Shown here: one piece after another, positions 23,486-36,473 of the stretch
Layout: every line of letters starts with the position of its first letter
Position numbering within the stretch: the first letter of the stretch is position 1
Origin: Megalobrama amblycephala
Taxonomy: Eukaryota; Chordata; Actinopteri; Cypriniformes; Xenocyprididae
Direction of reading: 5' to 3'
Length of the DNA stretch: 64,000 bases
NCBI RefSeq assembly: GCF_018812025.1
Contig: NC_063061.1
Span: 28,186,085 to 28,250,084, forward strand
Notes under the pieces: generated by a model
Seen by the model: the letters and a program-made list of their open reading frames with translations, nothing else
Databases searched by the model: none
Told to the model about the DNA's origin: nothing
Made by a program: the position numbers and the translations under genes

Positions 23486-24239
23486 TTAATGAGAAATTTT
23501 GATTTTTCGAATTGCAGACCTTTTTCTTGGCAAATCTGAGCACATTGTTGAGATCTAATCTGAAGAAAATGTCCCTTCTGCTCTACAAAATAGCATACAT
23601 GAATTACCCATAGCAGATCTAAACAGATGGACCTGGTGAAGGTGGAGGGTTTCTGAAAGTGGGTTGCAACTGCAACAGCAACAGCAAATGCTGACCAAGT
23701 ATTTGAAGATACAGCAGGAAGCAATGAGCTGTGCCCTAAAGATTGATGTGATTGTAAGCAGATTGAGTTAAGGACCAATCAGCCTGCACCATCTAGAGTT
23801 TAATGACAGAACTTTTTGTATTGAGATATTCTTTTATTTGAATTGTAAAATTTTTAAAAATCATTTGTAAAATATGTAAATTGAAATTATTCAAATTTTT
23901 ACAGGTATCCAATGCACCAGAACTGTTGACAGGATACCACAAAAACTGGAAGCAAGACTAACCTTTTGGGAGCATGATGGGATGAGTAAAAGGATCTACT
24001 GTACAGTACAGCAGATTTTGTAATAGGACAGATGACTGACCGCGGAAGAAAGCACATGGCAGTGCACTCGTTCTGTGTTGGACAGCTGGCGTGAGCCTGA
24101 CATGCAGTCGACCCTTTCTGGGCATGATGACGGCTCAGTCTCACAGATCAGAGGAGTGGATGAAAAAATAGAGGGAGGGAGAATTAAGCCTGTGTGCATA
24201 TTCATTCAGAAGTCATGCAACAATACAGAACATAACATA

Positions 24240-24713
24240 CAGTACCATTCAAAAGTTTCGGGTCGGTAAGATTTTTTTATGTTTTTTGAAAGAAGTCTCT
24301 TATGCTTACCAAGACGGCATTTAATTGATCAAAAATACAGTAAAATCATGAAATATTATTACAATTTAAAAGAAAATGTCATAAATTCCTGTGATGTAAC
24401 GCTGAATTTTCAGTCTTCAATGTCACATGACCCTTAAGAAATCATTCTAATATGCTGATTTGCTGCTCAAGAAACATTTCTTATTATTATCAATGTTGAA
24501 AACAGTTGTGCTGCTTCATATTTTTGTGGAAACAGTGATACATTTTTTTTCCAGGATTCTTTGATGAATAGATAGTTCAAAAGAACAGAAATTGTTTGAA
24601 ATAGAAATTTGTAACATTATAAATGTCTTTACTGTCACTTTGATCAGCTGAATGCATCCTTGCTGAATAAGTATAAAAAATATATATCTTACTGACCCCA
24701 AACTTTTTATGAT
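24240..24713. repeat. Family B MITE, near full length
   Basis: The ends GTACCATTCAAAAGTTTCGG and CTTACTGACCCCAAACTTTT are inverted. The internal order of blocks (AAAATACAGTAAAATCATG, CTGAATTTTCAG, TATGCTGATTTGCTGCTC, GATGAATAGATAG) is complete, making it a good reference copy for the family in this window. Confidence 0.8.
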
Positions 24714-25888
24714 ATAAATCTCTAAAAATGTAGAAATGTAGTAGTAATAGTATAGTATAACTGGATAGGCTATCTAGTGAACACGTGTGCTGCACAATTG
24801 AACAAAAATGTTTAACTAAATAAATAAAGCAAAAAACAAAATAAAAAAAAAATTGAATTTTAATGGAATAAAATATATAATAAAAAAACTAATAATAAAG
24901 TTGCTATTGCAAAATCAAAGTATTAAATTAAAGAAATGCATTTGCAAGTATGATAAGAAACATTTTTTATTTAAAAAAAAGTGGCCATGAAGCAGATAAA
25001 AATTTTATTCATCTCTTAATTTTTCATGTACTAGTGTAGTAGCTTGTTTCTGGGTTTCTCTCAGCTTGAAGCCCCTTGTAGTCTGGTCCATAAACCGTCT
25101 TTGCCCACTTCTTCTGTTTCTCCCTCTTATCATTTGGCATTCACTTTTTATCTATACATACTTACAATACACTTGCACACTCCCCCTGAGGTGACCTTTA
25201 TTATGTGCTTCACTCAAGGGCACAAGAGAATTCAAGGTCAATTCAATACACGGTGCATGGGACATCCTAACATTAGGATTCAATTTGTGACATTTTGTTG
25301 TCAAATTCTTTAACATTTGGCTACCTCTACGCGTGTTTTTGCATGTGCATGCATGTGTGCACGTGTGTCTGTGTGTATTATAGCATGTAATTAAAAGCCA
25401 GCTGTCTCATTATTCTGTAGCATGCCAGTAAAAGCTGAATTCATCAGCAAATGATGGTCCTTAAAAATTCATGCAAGTTTACATTGACAAATGAATAAAC
25501 TATTTGACCTTTACACCATCAAAAAGGAAACTTCACTATGGCTTCACTTTATGACTTTATTTTATGACTTATAAATGTTTTCAGAGCTCCTTCCATCGAC
25601 CCATAAACTGGCACAGCTAGTCTCTCAGCTGACCATAGAAACATTCATTGGTAGAGGTCATTTTTTATCTCGTTTGATCTTTGAGCCATTATTTCCTTCT
25701 GTCTGCTGAGGTTAAATGTTTAGGCTTGAGTCATATCATGCCACTTGACCATGGGCCATGGAAAAAATTAAAAAGATAAGTCGAAAAAGTCAAGTTTCTG
25801 TTTTATAACAGGTGCTTTGGGTTGGCGCTTTGATCCTGTTACATTTAAATATGACCATTTTAGTTCATCATTGACTTGAATTTGACCT

Positions 25889-26109
25889 TAAAGGAATAGT
25901 TCACCCGAACATGTAAATTTTTATTTGCTCTCCCTCATTTTGTTCCAAACATATATTTCTGTCATATGATTTTTATGGTGTCCTTTTTGAAGTTCAAAAG
26001 CTCCAGTCCCCATTTATTGTAAATACATGAAAAATGACCCTTGAGTTCTTCAAAAATTATCCATTTGTTGTTCTAAGGTTTAAAAAAAAAATTTGGGGTG
26101 AACTACAGC
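25889..26109. repeat. Family A short variant
   Basis: It starts TTAAAGGAATAGTTCACCCG after CC and ends near TTTGGGGTGAACTACAG, so both inverted family A ends are present, but the interior is degraded. Non-coding. Confidence 0.6.
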
Positions 26110-26560
26110 ATTAGTGTTTTGTAACAAGACAGAAGAACAGTGACATCATTATTCATTATATCCTTGGTTGTGCAAAAGTTGTGGTCCATTTAAATTCTAC
26201 ATGTCCCCACCTGTCCACAAAGTCTCTTTGCATGACTTTTTCATGTTTTTCTGATTTCCACAGTGTTGCTTATTCTCTGACTCTCTAGCTCTTTTTAATT
26301 GTAATTTTTATTGTTTGGAGCACGGTGACCTTGGCACAGCACTGATAACACGGTTTTAACCTTGCCCAGGTCTTACACAACAGCATGCTCATGGCTTTAA
26401 GTCCAGCTTTAGCAAAAGAAAACAAGCTATATATATAAAAAAAGTATTTTAATAGACATTAACAATATGACAGTATTTACCAGATATTTAAGAGCATTAT
26501 AACTTTGTATAATGCTTAAATAGTGCTATAGGTTCACTTTATTTTCACATTCATATACAC

Positions 26561-27003
26561 TCACCACTGGCTACTTTATAACCTTGTTAGTGCCGTTGGC
26601 AGCAGCAGCCTGAACCGTTGATTCAAGGCAGGATGATCCATGATGTCATGTTGTTTACGCCAAATTCTGACCCTACCACCTGAATGTAGCAGCAGATATT
26701 GAGACTCATCAGACCAGGCAATGTTTTTCCAATCTTCTATTGTCCAATTTTGGTGAGTCAGTTTGAATTGTAGCCTCAGTTTCCTGTTCTTAGCTGACAG
26801 GAGTGCCACCGGTGTGTTTTCTGCTGTTGTAGTCCATCTGCTTCAAGGTTCAATGTGTTGTGTGTTCAGAGATGCTCTTCTGCAGACTTTGGTTGTAATG
26901 AGTTACTCTTGACTTATCAGCTTGAACCAGTCTGTCCATTCTCCTCTGATGCTGGCACCACAAAGGCATTTTTTTTTTTTTTGATGGTTGTGCGTGAAAA
27001 TGC
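26561..27003 (-). pseudogene. Decayed Tc1/mariner transposase
   Basis: On the minus strand, 26809-26576 reads LLSAKNRKLRLQF, THQNWTIEDWKN and then AWSDES, GGRVRIWR: the middle of a Tc1/mariner transposase. SDES carries the first catalytic aspartate of the DDE triad; the second Asp and the Glu are missing because the 3' part is deleted. ACACTCACCACTGGCTACTT at about 26569 resembles a terminal inverted repeat. Bases 26810-27003 keep upstream transposase sequence (minus strand) in broken frames, up to about TGGTTGTGCGTGAAAA. It cannot be active. Confidence 0.85.
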
Positions 27004-27632
27004 ATCCTTCCTTCCATTTACCATCCAATCATCCATCCTTCCTCCCTTCCTCCCTACCTTCCTTCCTTCCTTCCTTCCTTCCTTCACAATTATAAAGGAG
27101 CCACTGGTGCGTGCATGGTTTTCTTTTTCACTTATAGGAACCTCTGGGAGGGAAAAAAGTGGGGGGAAAAAGAAAAGGTACTTCATTAGTTTTTCTTAAC
27201 ACACTCTGTGAGCCACACCTAGTTTCTCCTTTATATTATATATTTTTTTATTTTATTATTATAGTTATGGTCATAGAATATAGCAAGAATTCACTGTAAA
27301 CACCTCATTAGCGTTTGGTCACTTTTTTCATACACTAAAAAATGTATGAATTACAATATATTGCATTACAATTAAAAAAACAGTAAAAAAATATCAAAAC
27401 AAGTGGATTATTTGTTTTAGAGACAGACAAGCAAACTTGTCCCTACAAATATTGTAGATTTATAAATTCATTACAAAATAAAAACATTCAATATTACATA
27501 CAATAATAATTTGTGGACACTTTGTGGAACATATTTATAGTTAATTTGATGAAATATGAAATTAGGACTGCTAGGACAAATATCTGAATTTGAGAGGAAC
27601 TGACTTCTTGCATTAGTTGATTAAAAGCAATT

Positions 27633-28093
27633 AAAGTCCCTTTAAGACAAGTCATTTCACTCGGCGGCCATCTTTGAAACGCCTCTCGGGCATCCTGGGC
27701 ATCATGCAATCTCTTTGAATGGGGAAACATCAAATTCTCCAAAACTGTTCGCCAATCTTACGATTAAATTTCATATTTGAAATCGCCAATGAAATCTAAC
27801 AACAACCGGCTCATAAACTTAGTTTCTAAACGCTGGAATCATGACAAAAAAAAATGTATTTTTCAGGCTGGATCAAGCTAATGCGCATGCGCAGACCTAA
27901 ATGCGTGTCTCTTCGGAGGCTCGCGTCTGACTGTTTCTATAGAAACCGGTGATTCTAACGGCCGCTGAAGTGATTTTACCAGTCGGCGATTGGCTCTTAT
28001 TTAGAAGGCGGGACCTATTCCGCCATATTGCGCGTTACACTTTCTCCCATTCAAAACAATAGTGACACGTCTTGTGTTATTCTATAGTCTTTG
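27633..28093. repeat. GC-rich promoter-like repeat (family C), copy 1
   Basis: This 460-bp repeat is present again, inverted, at 55532-55986, and its ends share AAAG...AAGAC(A/G)(A/T)GTCA. It contains GCGCATGCGC (27883-27892, the NRF1 palindrome), an inverse CCAAT box (GATTGGCT, 27988-27995) and GGCGGCCATCTTTG (YY1-like). It resembles a housekeeping promoter but is a dispersed repeat. No open frame is preserved. Confidence 0.8.
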
Positions 28094-29860
28094 TTAAAAG
28101 TAACTGAAAAACAGTACAGTACATTTCTTTGATTCAGTGAATTTTTCATTGTGTAGGATGGTGGTTTCATTTTAAATGTGGAAATTTTGAGGGGGGAAAA
28201 AAGTCCAGTTGTCATAGTGAAACATTGTGAAACCTTATTGAAATACATTTTTGCCTCTGGTGCACATGAACCATGTCATATTTAAAACTTATTTGTACTG
28301 TGCATCACCTCTAACCTTATTTGATTTAATTGCTTTCTTTATGGCATAACAGTCTGCAATAACCCCAGTCTGTACTTAAATGCCATTCAAACTTAAGCTG
28401 TATCATTGGTGACAGAAATAAAACGTGAAATACTGTGAGAATGTTGTGATGACAGTAAGTTCTCTAAAACATTTACTTGGAATTTTAAGATCACATTTGG
28501 TGACCTTATACCCTGTCATTATTACTGTCCCAACAAACTCTGTGTTGATATGTGTTAAAGGATAAGAAAAGGTTAAAATCTTCAATAATTCACTGGATTC
28601 CAGAGTTCTTTGAGCGACTGTTTGACATAGCCTATTATAGCAAGTGATGTGTGGTATATTTGTTATTCTTTTATTTGTTTATGTGCAGTTAAGCATTATG
28701 CAATCTGTCTCCCTTTATTATTATATGGATTCATTTCTGGAATTAGCCCCAGGGTGCAGGACATGTGTAAGCTGGATCTGTGAGGTTCCTACATATCTAT
28801 GTCTTCTCCTGCATTGTGCCTGATGAATGAACGTAACTCCTGAAAGTCCCATATTCCTTCACAGTCAAAGACTGAGTAGACTAATCTGTCATATTCATTC
28901 TTATTTTATTGAAAAACCTAGACCATTAGCCATTTAAAAACAACAAATTATAGGCATACATACATGTTTTTTGTTTTCAAAAGGGCTTTCATTTCAGTAA
29001 TGATAAACTTTAGATTTGACACTTGAAATCTGTTGCCAAAAAACGCTAAAGGTGATTTCACGTTTATCGATGTTCTGTTTCAATAGGAATCCACTTGATC
29101 TGGAATTTCACCTGAGGGTGAAAGATTTCCTCTGAAGATTTTGCATCGGGTTCAGTTGGTCATGCAAATTCGCTGCGTTTTCCAACAGAAAGCTGCTTGG
29201 TTTTACAGTGACTTCTGTGTGAGCTGTGCTTCTTACATCACTACACTATTGACAATAGACAATTTAGCTTTTTTTGCCAGTGAAATAGTGAAATCGTTAA
29301 TGTGATTGCACTTTAAGGATTTACATATCACAAAACTTAAGGAACGTCAGGGTTTTGATTAAGCAACCTTTTAGCCTATGCTAAGCCACGTTTGTTTGTT
29401 TAAGATAATTGATAATAGAGACGCCAAATTACGTTGCACCTCAAGAGATTGCTACCCCAAGATACTGTTGCATTTAATTAGTAAAAAATAGAAAAATAGA
29501 TTTTCCTTTAAACCAGTCGATCCCCCATAAAGTTGGCCAATCGTAGCCTATAATTTACACACTGAATAATTTTCATGTGGGCTTGATGTGAAGGCCTAAA
29601 CTGTGCTCCTAGATAGCAACTTTGTAGCAACTTTAGCCGCTTTTCCACCGTCAGGCCGAACGGTTCTTAGAATGGAACGGTTCCAGTTGTGTTTCCACTT
29701 GAGCCTGCACATGAGACGTGGAATGATGGCACTTGGGCGGACTGCTCCTGTTTGCCAGATCTGAGCCACAAGCAGGTCATAGCAATGCCACATGTCAGCT
29801 AAGAGCAAAGAAATTGAAACTAGACCTTATGTGAACCACATAATCTTTATATATTATTTA

Positions 29861-30975
29861 TAGGGGTGTGACGAGACAGGTATCTCACGAGACGAGACGA
29901 GACTCGAGATTGAGTTCACGAGACGAGATGAGACAAGATTTTTACACACTATTTTTAAGAAATCCTCAGTGGTGAAATACATGACTAGAAAAAATATTCT
30001 GCAGGTGTATTTGAAATGTTTTAACTAATCATCTTAATGAATGTTATTTCAGTTCTACTTTCTGAGTATGAATTATCATATGCAGTAAAAGACAACAACA
30101 CTCAAGCACTGTAAAAGGTTTTGCCACTAACTCAACTGACTGACTTCTCTCCTGTATGATTTCAGTCTCTTCAGACCTTACTGTACATGATTTATGAGCT
30201 TCTACAACTTTTGACCTCGTAACTGAACTCCTGTCCACAATCTGATCATAGAAATAAAAACAGTATAAATAAAAATGGTAACAATTTACAATAAGGTCTC
30301 ATTTATTAACATTAATGTATTAACCAACATCAACTAACAATGAGCAATATATTTGCTACAGTAGCCTATTTATTAATCTTTGTTTATGTTAGTTAATAAA
30401 AAGTAATTCATTGTTAGTTCATAGTTTACAGTGCATTAACTAATGTTAACAAATGAAACCTTATTGTTTGTGCTTAGTAAGATTAAGAGAAAACTGTTAT
30501 TCGTTTTCATGGTAACACTTTATAATAAATGCAACCATAATTGCACTCTCTCAATATTCAAAGTGCAAATAAGACCAAATTTTTCTTTGATACAGAGCTA
30601 AGAGATGGTTACAACTACACTGCCCAGCCTAAAATAGCTTTCATATTAAGAGATATTTGCATTCATCAGGGAGAATTTCATTGAAATCGCGTTTGAATGC
30701 GTGCGCGTTTACTTTCACTTTTAGCGATCGCGCGTAACTCTGTGAATATGGAGCAGCGGCGACCATTTTCCAACTGAATTAAATGTTTTTTTATTTAAAT
30801 ACAAAGCAAAACGACAGTGGAGGCGTAATGTAAACGTAGCGGTGGCATATTCTTTCCTAATCATCTTAACACTCTGTCATGGCAACATCACGAGACTACT
30901 TTTCGCCTCGACGAGAAATCTCGTCACAGTTTAGTCTCGCGAGATCTCGTGACACGAGATCTCGTCACACCCCTA
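29861..30975. mobile_element. Non-autonomous hAT element (TIR TAGGGGTGTGAC), copy 2
   Basis: The termini TAGGGGTGTGACGAGA and TCGTCACACCCCTA are flanked by an exact 8-bp duplication ATTATTTA (29853-29860 and 30976-30983). It is 1,115 bp, the reverse complement of the 2199-3249 family member. A block at about 30280-30500 (TTATTAACATTAATGTATTA, and so on) is absent from copy 1 and looks like a further insertion. It interrupts the left arm of 29610-33336. Confidence 0.92.
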
Positions 30976-31102
30976 ATTATTTATAGATTCATCTTAGCAT
31001 TAACAAGCCTGTTAACAAGCAGAATCACTGAAGGAAAGAAAAGAACGAAGAAAAGGGACAAACTTCAGCCACAGCCTTAGATGATATCAACTGAAGATAA
31101 AA

Positions 31103-31634
31103 GATTTCAATGACAGTTGGTTTTGTTCCTTTACTAGATTTCAGTGATGGACGGTTTTGTTTTGTTACTAGATCTCAATGACAATCAGTTTTGTTCCAAA
31201 TATAACATTTCAATAATGGTCAATTTTGTTTTGTTGCAAGAATTTGACGGTTGGTTTTCAGTGTTGGTTTTATTTGGTTGCAAGATTTCAATGACAGTTC
31301 TTTTTTTTTCCGTTACGAGATTTCAATGACGGTCAGCTTTGCACTATTATGAGATTTCAATGACGGTCGGTTTCGTTTCATTGCGAGATTTCAGTGACGG
31401 TCGGTTTTGCTCCTTCGCGAGATTTCAAAGATGGTCGGTTTTGCTCCATTATGAGATTTAAATGACGGTCGGTTTTATTTCTTTACGAGATCTCAATGTT
31501 TGACGGTTTTGTTATGTTATGAGATTTCAATGACGGTTGAATTTGAAACAAGTCAAACTGTCTGTTTTTTTTAATTACGACATTTCAAAGATGGTCAGTT
31601 TTGTTCAGTTACGAGATTTCAATGACAGTTGGTT
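31103..31634 (+). repeat. 34-bp minisatellite array
   Basis: About 15 imperfect units contain GAGATTTCAATGACGGTC. Clean starts fall at 31351, 31385, 31419, 31453 and 31487, an exact 34-bp period. The array is in the left arm of the long inverted-repeat element. Units diverge most at the left end. Confidence 0.85.
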
Positions 31635-34429
31635 GACAGTATGACAGTACAGAAAAGTGCTAAAGACATTGTTAAAACAGTTGACGTGACTGCAGTGGTT
31701 TGACGTTAATTTTATGATGCGACTAGAATATTAAAACAGATGCAAGAAATTACTGAACAGATTTTTGATATTTGCTACCGTTCCTGAGATATTCGTCTCT
31801 TAATGTGACCTTGACTGTATTTGTTGTTTTATGTTATTTAGCTTAGCATGTTAATTGGTTAACCAGTTCTTTCTAGTGTGGTTCTTCAGCTATCAGGTTA
31901 ACATTAAGTTGCATCAATGTTAAGTTAGCTTAACATTGAGCTCACTTTTGATGTACTAATCAACAGAAGTTCTAATTGAGAATGAACAGGGGATTCAAAT
32001 GTAAACGTTTTTTTGTTTTGTTTTTTCATTTGAAGTCACCATAATGGTGATTAGCGCTTCCATTAGTTGGACTCTTAACTCTTAATATAAGTATAACATA
32101 AGTTCGCCTTCTGTGACAGTGTGTTTTACAATCATTATGAAGTGAATCATTGACGTCATTTGTATCTGATAATTTTGATGTGCAGTTTATACATTTACAT
32201 TATGAACCCTGTGTTACTGGAACTTTATATTGCAGAAATCAGTTAGAAGATTAAAAAACACACAAAAATTACTTTTAAGATGATACACAAAGATATCAAG
32301 ATTCAGCACATGAATCTCAACAGTGGTGACAATCAAAAGTGTCATGCCGCAATGCATGCTGGGAACAATAGTACAAAACTCACAGCATGCATCACAGCTT
32401 GAATAAATGATGCAGCTGAACTGTCCTATTATTTTCTTTAATTCTAATATAAAAACTATTTGCTTTTATTTTTTGCTGTGGTTTTTGTTCTGTCTTTTAG
32501 TAGCTTTTGTGATGTCCAGAGCTGATCTGATTGTTTAAATATTTGGTTGTCACCATTGTTGAGATTCATACGCTGATCTGTGTTGATTTTTTAACTGATT
32601 TCTGCAATACAGTGTGATCTCCTGTTGCAGTAAAACAGGGCTTGTAATTTAAATTACATTCAAATGACATCAGTGATTCAGGTTTCATGATGATTATAAA
32701 ATCATCATCTAAAATCATCATTTTTTTTTTTTTGCTACTGCAAACATGTTTAACAAACACACTGTTAGAGAAGACAAACATATTATAAGAGTGAAGAGCC
32801 AAACTAATGGAAACACCAATCACCATGATGGTGACTTCAAATGAAACAAACATGAGCGTTAAACTCCTGTAGATGAATGACAGAAATAAAGTCAATCTGG
32901 TTAGTAATATGTGAAGCTGTAATGCTGTTTGTGGAGTTATTTAATCCTCCAATGCTGAGATCTGGAGAGATTTAATGTCTTTATCTTCAGTTGATATCAT
33001 CTAAGGCTGTGCCTGATGTCAGTTATAGCTCTTGTGTTTGTATTTGTCTCTTTTTTCTGTTCTCTTCTTTCCTTCAGTGATTCTGCTTGTTAACAGGCTT
33101 GTTAATGCTAAGATGATTCTATAAATAATATATACAGATTTTGTGGCACAGATAAGGTCCAGTTCTGGTTTATTTCTTTGCTCTTGGCTGATGTGTCATT
33201 GCTGGTGGCTCAGATCTGGCAAACAGGAGCAATCCGCCCAAGTGCCATCATTCCACACCACATGTGGCCCATATCATCATACCACGTGTGGCAGATGTAG
33301 GCCGGATCTGGGCCGGCACAAAGTTGCTATCTGGGCTTTATGTAATTTATACTCAAAAAGGCAAACTCAAATTCTTTTTCCATTGCTTTTCCCTCTCAGT
33401 ATTCATTTATTGTCTGGTTTTAACATGTTTAGTTTCTTAAAACATATTGTGCCCTTAAATACTTTAAACATTTCTCTCCTTAGAAATTACGCACTGGTAT
33501 AGTTTTTAGCTGCCCATTTTCACTTGAAGCTGTATATTCAGAACAGTCTAATCTAGATCCTTGTTGCAAAAATTAGAAACTAGGCAATTAAAAAAGTCTT
33601 AGTCATCCTTGCTTTTACAGATTGGCCCAGATCAGAAGATTTATAACAGACACATCCTTTTGATACTTAAGTTTTTATTGGTCATGATACCATTCCACAT
33701 CCTGATGCTGTGTTTTTCCATGGCCACTAGGAATACTGCAATGTCACTAAATAGGGGAAGTTCCATTGTATCCTAGTAATCTTTCAATTTATTACCATCT
33801 CAATGAAACGCACTGAGTGGCAAACAAAGCAGCCTACTTAAGAGGATGATATGTAGCCTTTATCACAACAGGTTTTACAGTGTTTGAGCAAGAGCAGAAC
33901 ATGTACAGTCATGTGTTTGGACAGCAAATGCAAGCAGTTTAGCGTCATATTGGATGGTCATAAATAAATGCCATCTGTATCATACATTTAAACAGGTTAT
34001 CTATCTATCTATCTATCTATCTGTATACATGATTAAAAATAGCAATACTGATAGTAGTATATCCAAAAGGAAAATAAACACTCAGGATTTTGAAGTCATG
34101 AGTCACTTATGATTCAGACTTTTGACGCAGTGAAATGATACAGATGAAATGTTTTTGTGTGTGTACATTCTTTCTACATTTTTCTTCTTCTTCTTCTTCT
34201 TCTTCTTCTTCTTCTTCTTCTTCTTCAACCCCCCCCCACCCCTCAAAACCACAAAGAAAGCTACAGTATACCAAGCATTTCAGTTGAATGAAATGTAAAA
34301 TTTTTTTTATATAGCCTACCTCTTATGGTATTTTGAGCACTTTCAAAAATTATTTATTGTTGTGATGAGGCAAATCACAGATCTTTAATCCATATGGTAA
34401 ATCAGCAATCTTTAATCCATTTTTCATTC

Positions 34430-34758
34430 ATGTATCGTTAAAACGACAGCAGAATCACAGCATCAGCACTGACTGAACGCTCAGTACACAACAGAGCGCA
34501 GAGTGAGAGGAGTTGGTGTGGGAGGAGCTGAGCGATCGAAACCACGCCCACCGCCAGACAGACCGGTTAGATAGGAGATGCCCATCACCCGGAGGCATTT
34601 GACTTACCTGAGTGCTGTAGGAACGCACTTCTGCTCAAGACGTAAGCTAAGCTTTACGAGTGTGCTGTTACATAAGCAAGAAAAGCAGAAATCAGCCAGT
34701 TCAATGTAGCCATCCTGATAGCATTAAAGAGGGATTAGAGGAGCTCTGTAAACAGCAG
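34430..34758 (+). promoter_or_regulatory. prlr: Candidate prlr promoter and non-coding first exon
   Basis: This is an unusually repeat-poor, moderately GC-rich stretch. It has a CCACGCCCACC (KLF/Sp-type) motif near 34541-34551 and ends in a strong donor CAG|GTAAGC (34758/34759). Its position upstream of the coding exons and its plus-strand donor suit a 5' UTR exon spliced to the acceptor at 52138. No TATA box is evident. A second donor-like GAC|GTAAGC lies at about 34640. This is inference only: no transcript evidence is available, and other non-coding exons may exist. Confidence 0.4.
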
Positions 34759-36473
34759 GTAAGCGCAGAACTGTTACTTTTCTGCTCTTTGAGATGTCGA
34801 AGAACTCTTATTGAATGCTTTTGATTGATTAGAATTAACATTCGAGATGACTGCTGCATGCTAGCGTATTTTATAATGCAAGACAGTATATTTATATGGT
34901 AGAAATGTTCTGTTGAATGATTTGACTGAACTGCAATATTTATTTCTGCAATATTAATTATACTATTTAATCTAATTAAACATTTAATATTTAATCAACT
35001 TTACTATTGTTTAAATAGTTATTAGTTAGTTAGCTTGCAGTGTGCTTCATAAGGTAACATCTAAGTTAACTGCTTTTATTCAAATAATTTAGATGATACA
35101 CTTTATTGTACAGTTTTGTTAACGTCTTTTATATATAATGTTGTATATTGATTTACTACTTGCAGGACAAGGGAAGTTTTTTTTTTTGTTTGTTTAACAC
35201 AATCTGTGACTTTTGAATTAAAAATTCTTTAATCAGGGTGTAAAATATAGGTCACACTTTACATTAGAGCGTTTATATACAGTGTGTGTATTATAGTGTA
35301 TTTATTGTTGTTTTAAGTAATACCATTGAATTACTAAGCTGTGAATCAGTGAGAGAACATGAATGAATTACAATAGTTGCATGCAATTATATATTAACCA
35401 GGCTATATGTTATCATGTGCAACTATTTTAATTCATTATTTTGCATTTAACATGCACTGATGTAGCATGTGACTTAAATATTTTTGATTTTGACATGATC
35501 ATCAAGTAACCTCACACTGGTCCAAAATCAGAGCAGGGCTTTAGAGTCTAATTATATTAGCGGGTGGAAAGTGCTGATATAGGCGTTCATTATGTAATGA
35601 GCTTTGCATCAGTCTAATCCTGAGCATAGGAGGACAGAATAACTGTGAAGTCTTCAGTGTTCCAATTCAGCAATGAGTGTCAACAGTTTAATAATGGGTG
35701 ACTTGTTGTGCTTGAGTTGATTTGGTGTCATATTTGATCCTTTTGTCAGCTGGAATGCAATTCAAACAGAGGTGGAGATCAGTGGAGACAACAACAAAAA
35801 ATATTCTTTTCAGTATTGATTATTAGAATATTGACAGTTTTCTTAAACTGGGAGAGAATTGCTCCACTCAAAACTACTTGTTAAGATGTCTTAAACACAG
35901 CTTGAGTTCATATAAACATGCTTCTTTATCCTATTCATTAGAGGTGATTACTTTTGATCTATACTGTAATACTGAACTGAAGCTTAAGAAATTCTGGTTT
36001 AATTTTGTGGTCAGACAATAAAAAATAATCTTAATTGTTCATCTTGATATGCTCAATAAACTGAGGTCAGACAAAGTGCGCAGAAATCAGCTTTTTCTTT
36101 TCATCTTTTATGTATTTGATATTCATCTGTATTAAACCTAGTGCTTTGTGTGTGACGTGTACTGAACACAACGGAAGATCTCACAATAGCTTCTTAACCT
36201 AATTAATGTGAGACCTGCCACTTCCTAAGTGGCCATTTAGCCATTGTATCAATGAGAGTGCTCAACACACTTTCATTTTGCTCTGGTTGTTTATTGAGCT
36301 GGATAATAAAGCTCCTGCTATCGTGATAGTCCATCTTTTGTTGGCCTGGATCTTACTGGCAATAAGAAACAAACATGGCATGTGGAGTGTATATCTGGTA
36401 AATGTGGCTAACAGTTTGGATTGAACAGTCATGAGGTGTTAAATATCTTGATGTTTATATCCATTCTATGTTA

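Larger units (their letters stand above)
29610..33336. mobile_element. Long inverted-repeat element (about 3.7 kb) with internal minisatellite
   Basis: AGATAGCAACTTTG at the left faces CAAAGTTGCTATCTGGGC at the right. The arms match over long stretches: GGAATGATGGCACTTGGGCG, AGCAGAATCACTGAAGGAAA and GATGATATCAACTGAAGATA at left recur inverted at 33217-33262, 33068-33090 and 32980-33000. A second inner pair is 32025-32140 with 32735-32850. The left arm is interrupted by the hAT 29861-30975 and the array 31103-31634. No transposase is seen; the superfamily is unknown. Confidence 0.7.
17800..34429. other. Intergenic region between nedd4l and prlr
   Basis: No coding exon is recognised. Repeats are listed separately at 18262-19010, 19105-19562, 20247-20735, 22706-23485, 24240-24713, 25889-26109, 26561-27003, 27633-28093 and 29610-33336. 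Simple repeats include A and T runs near 21848-21870 and 21957-21981, a CCTT run near 27040-27084, a TATC run near 33997-34021 and a CTT run near 34182-34226. The other stretches (20736-22700, 23490-24239, 24714-25888, 28094-29609 and 33337-34429) show nothing I can name. Confidence 0.75.

Noticed and set aside
26855..27199. Open frames on both strands with Leu-Pro-Ser and Gly-Arg-Lys repeats
   Set aside because: They come from a CCTT microsatellite next to the decayed Tc1/mariner sequence.
31103..31634. CRISPR-like regularly spaced repeats
   Set aside because: The units are contiguous degenerate minisatellite copies without unique spacers, in a vertebrate genome with no cas genes.
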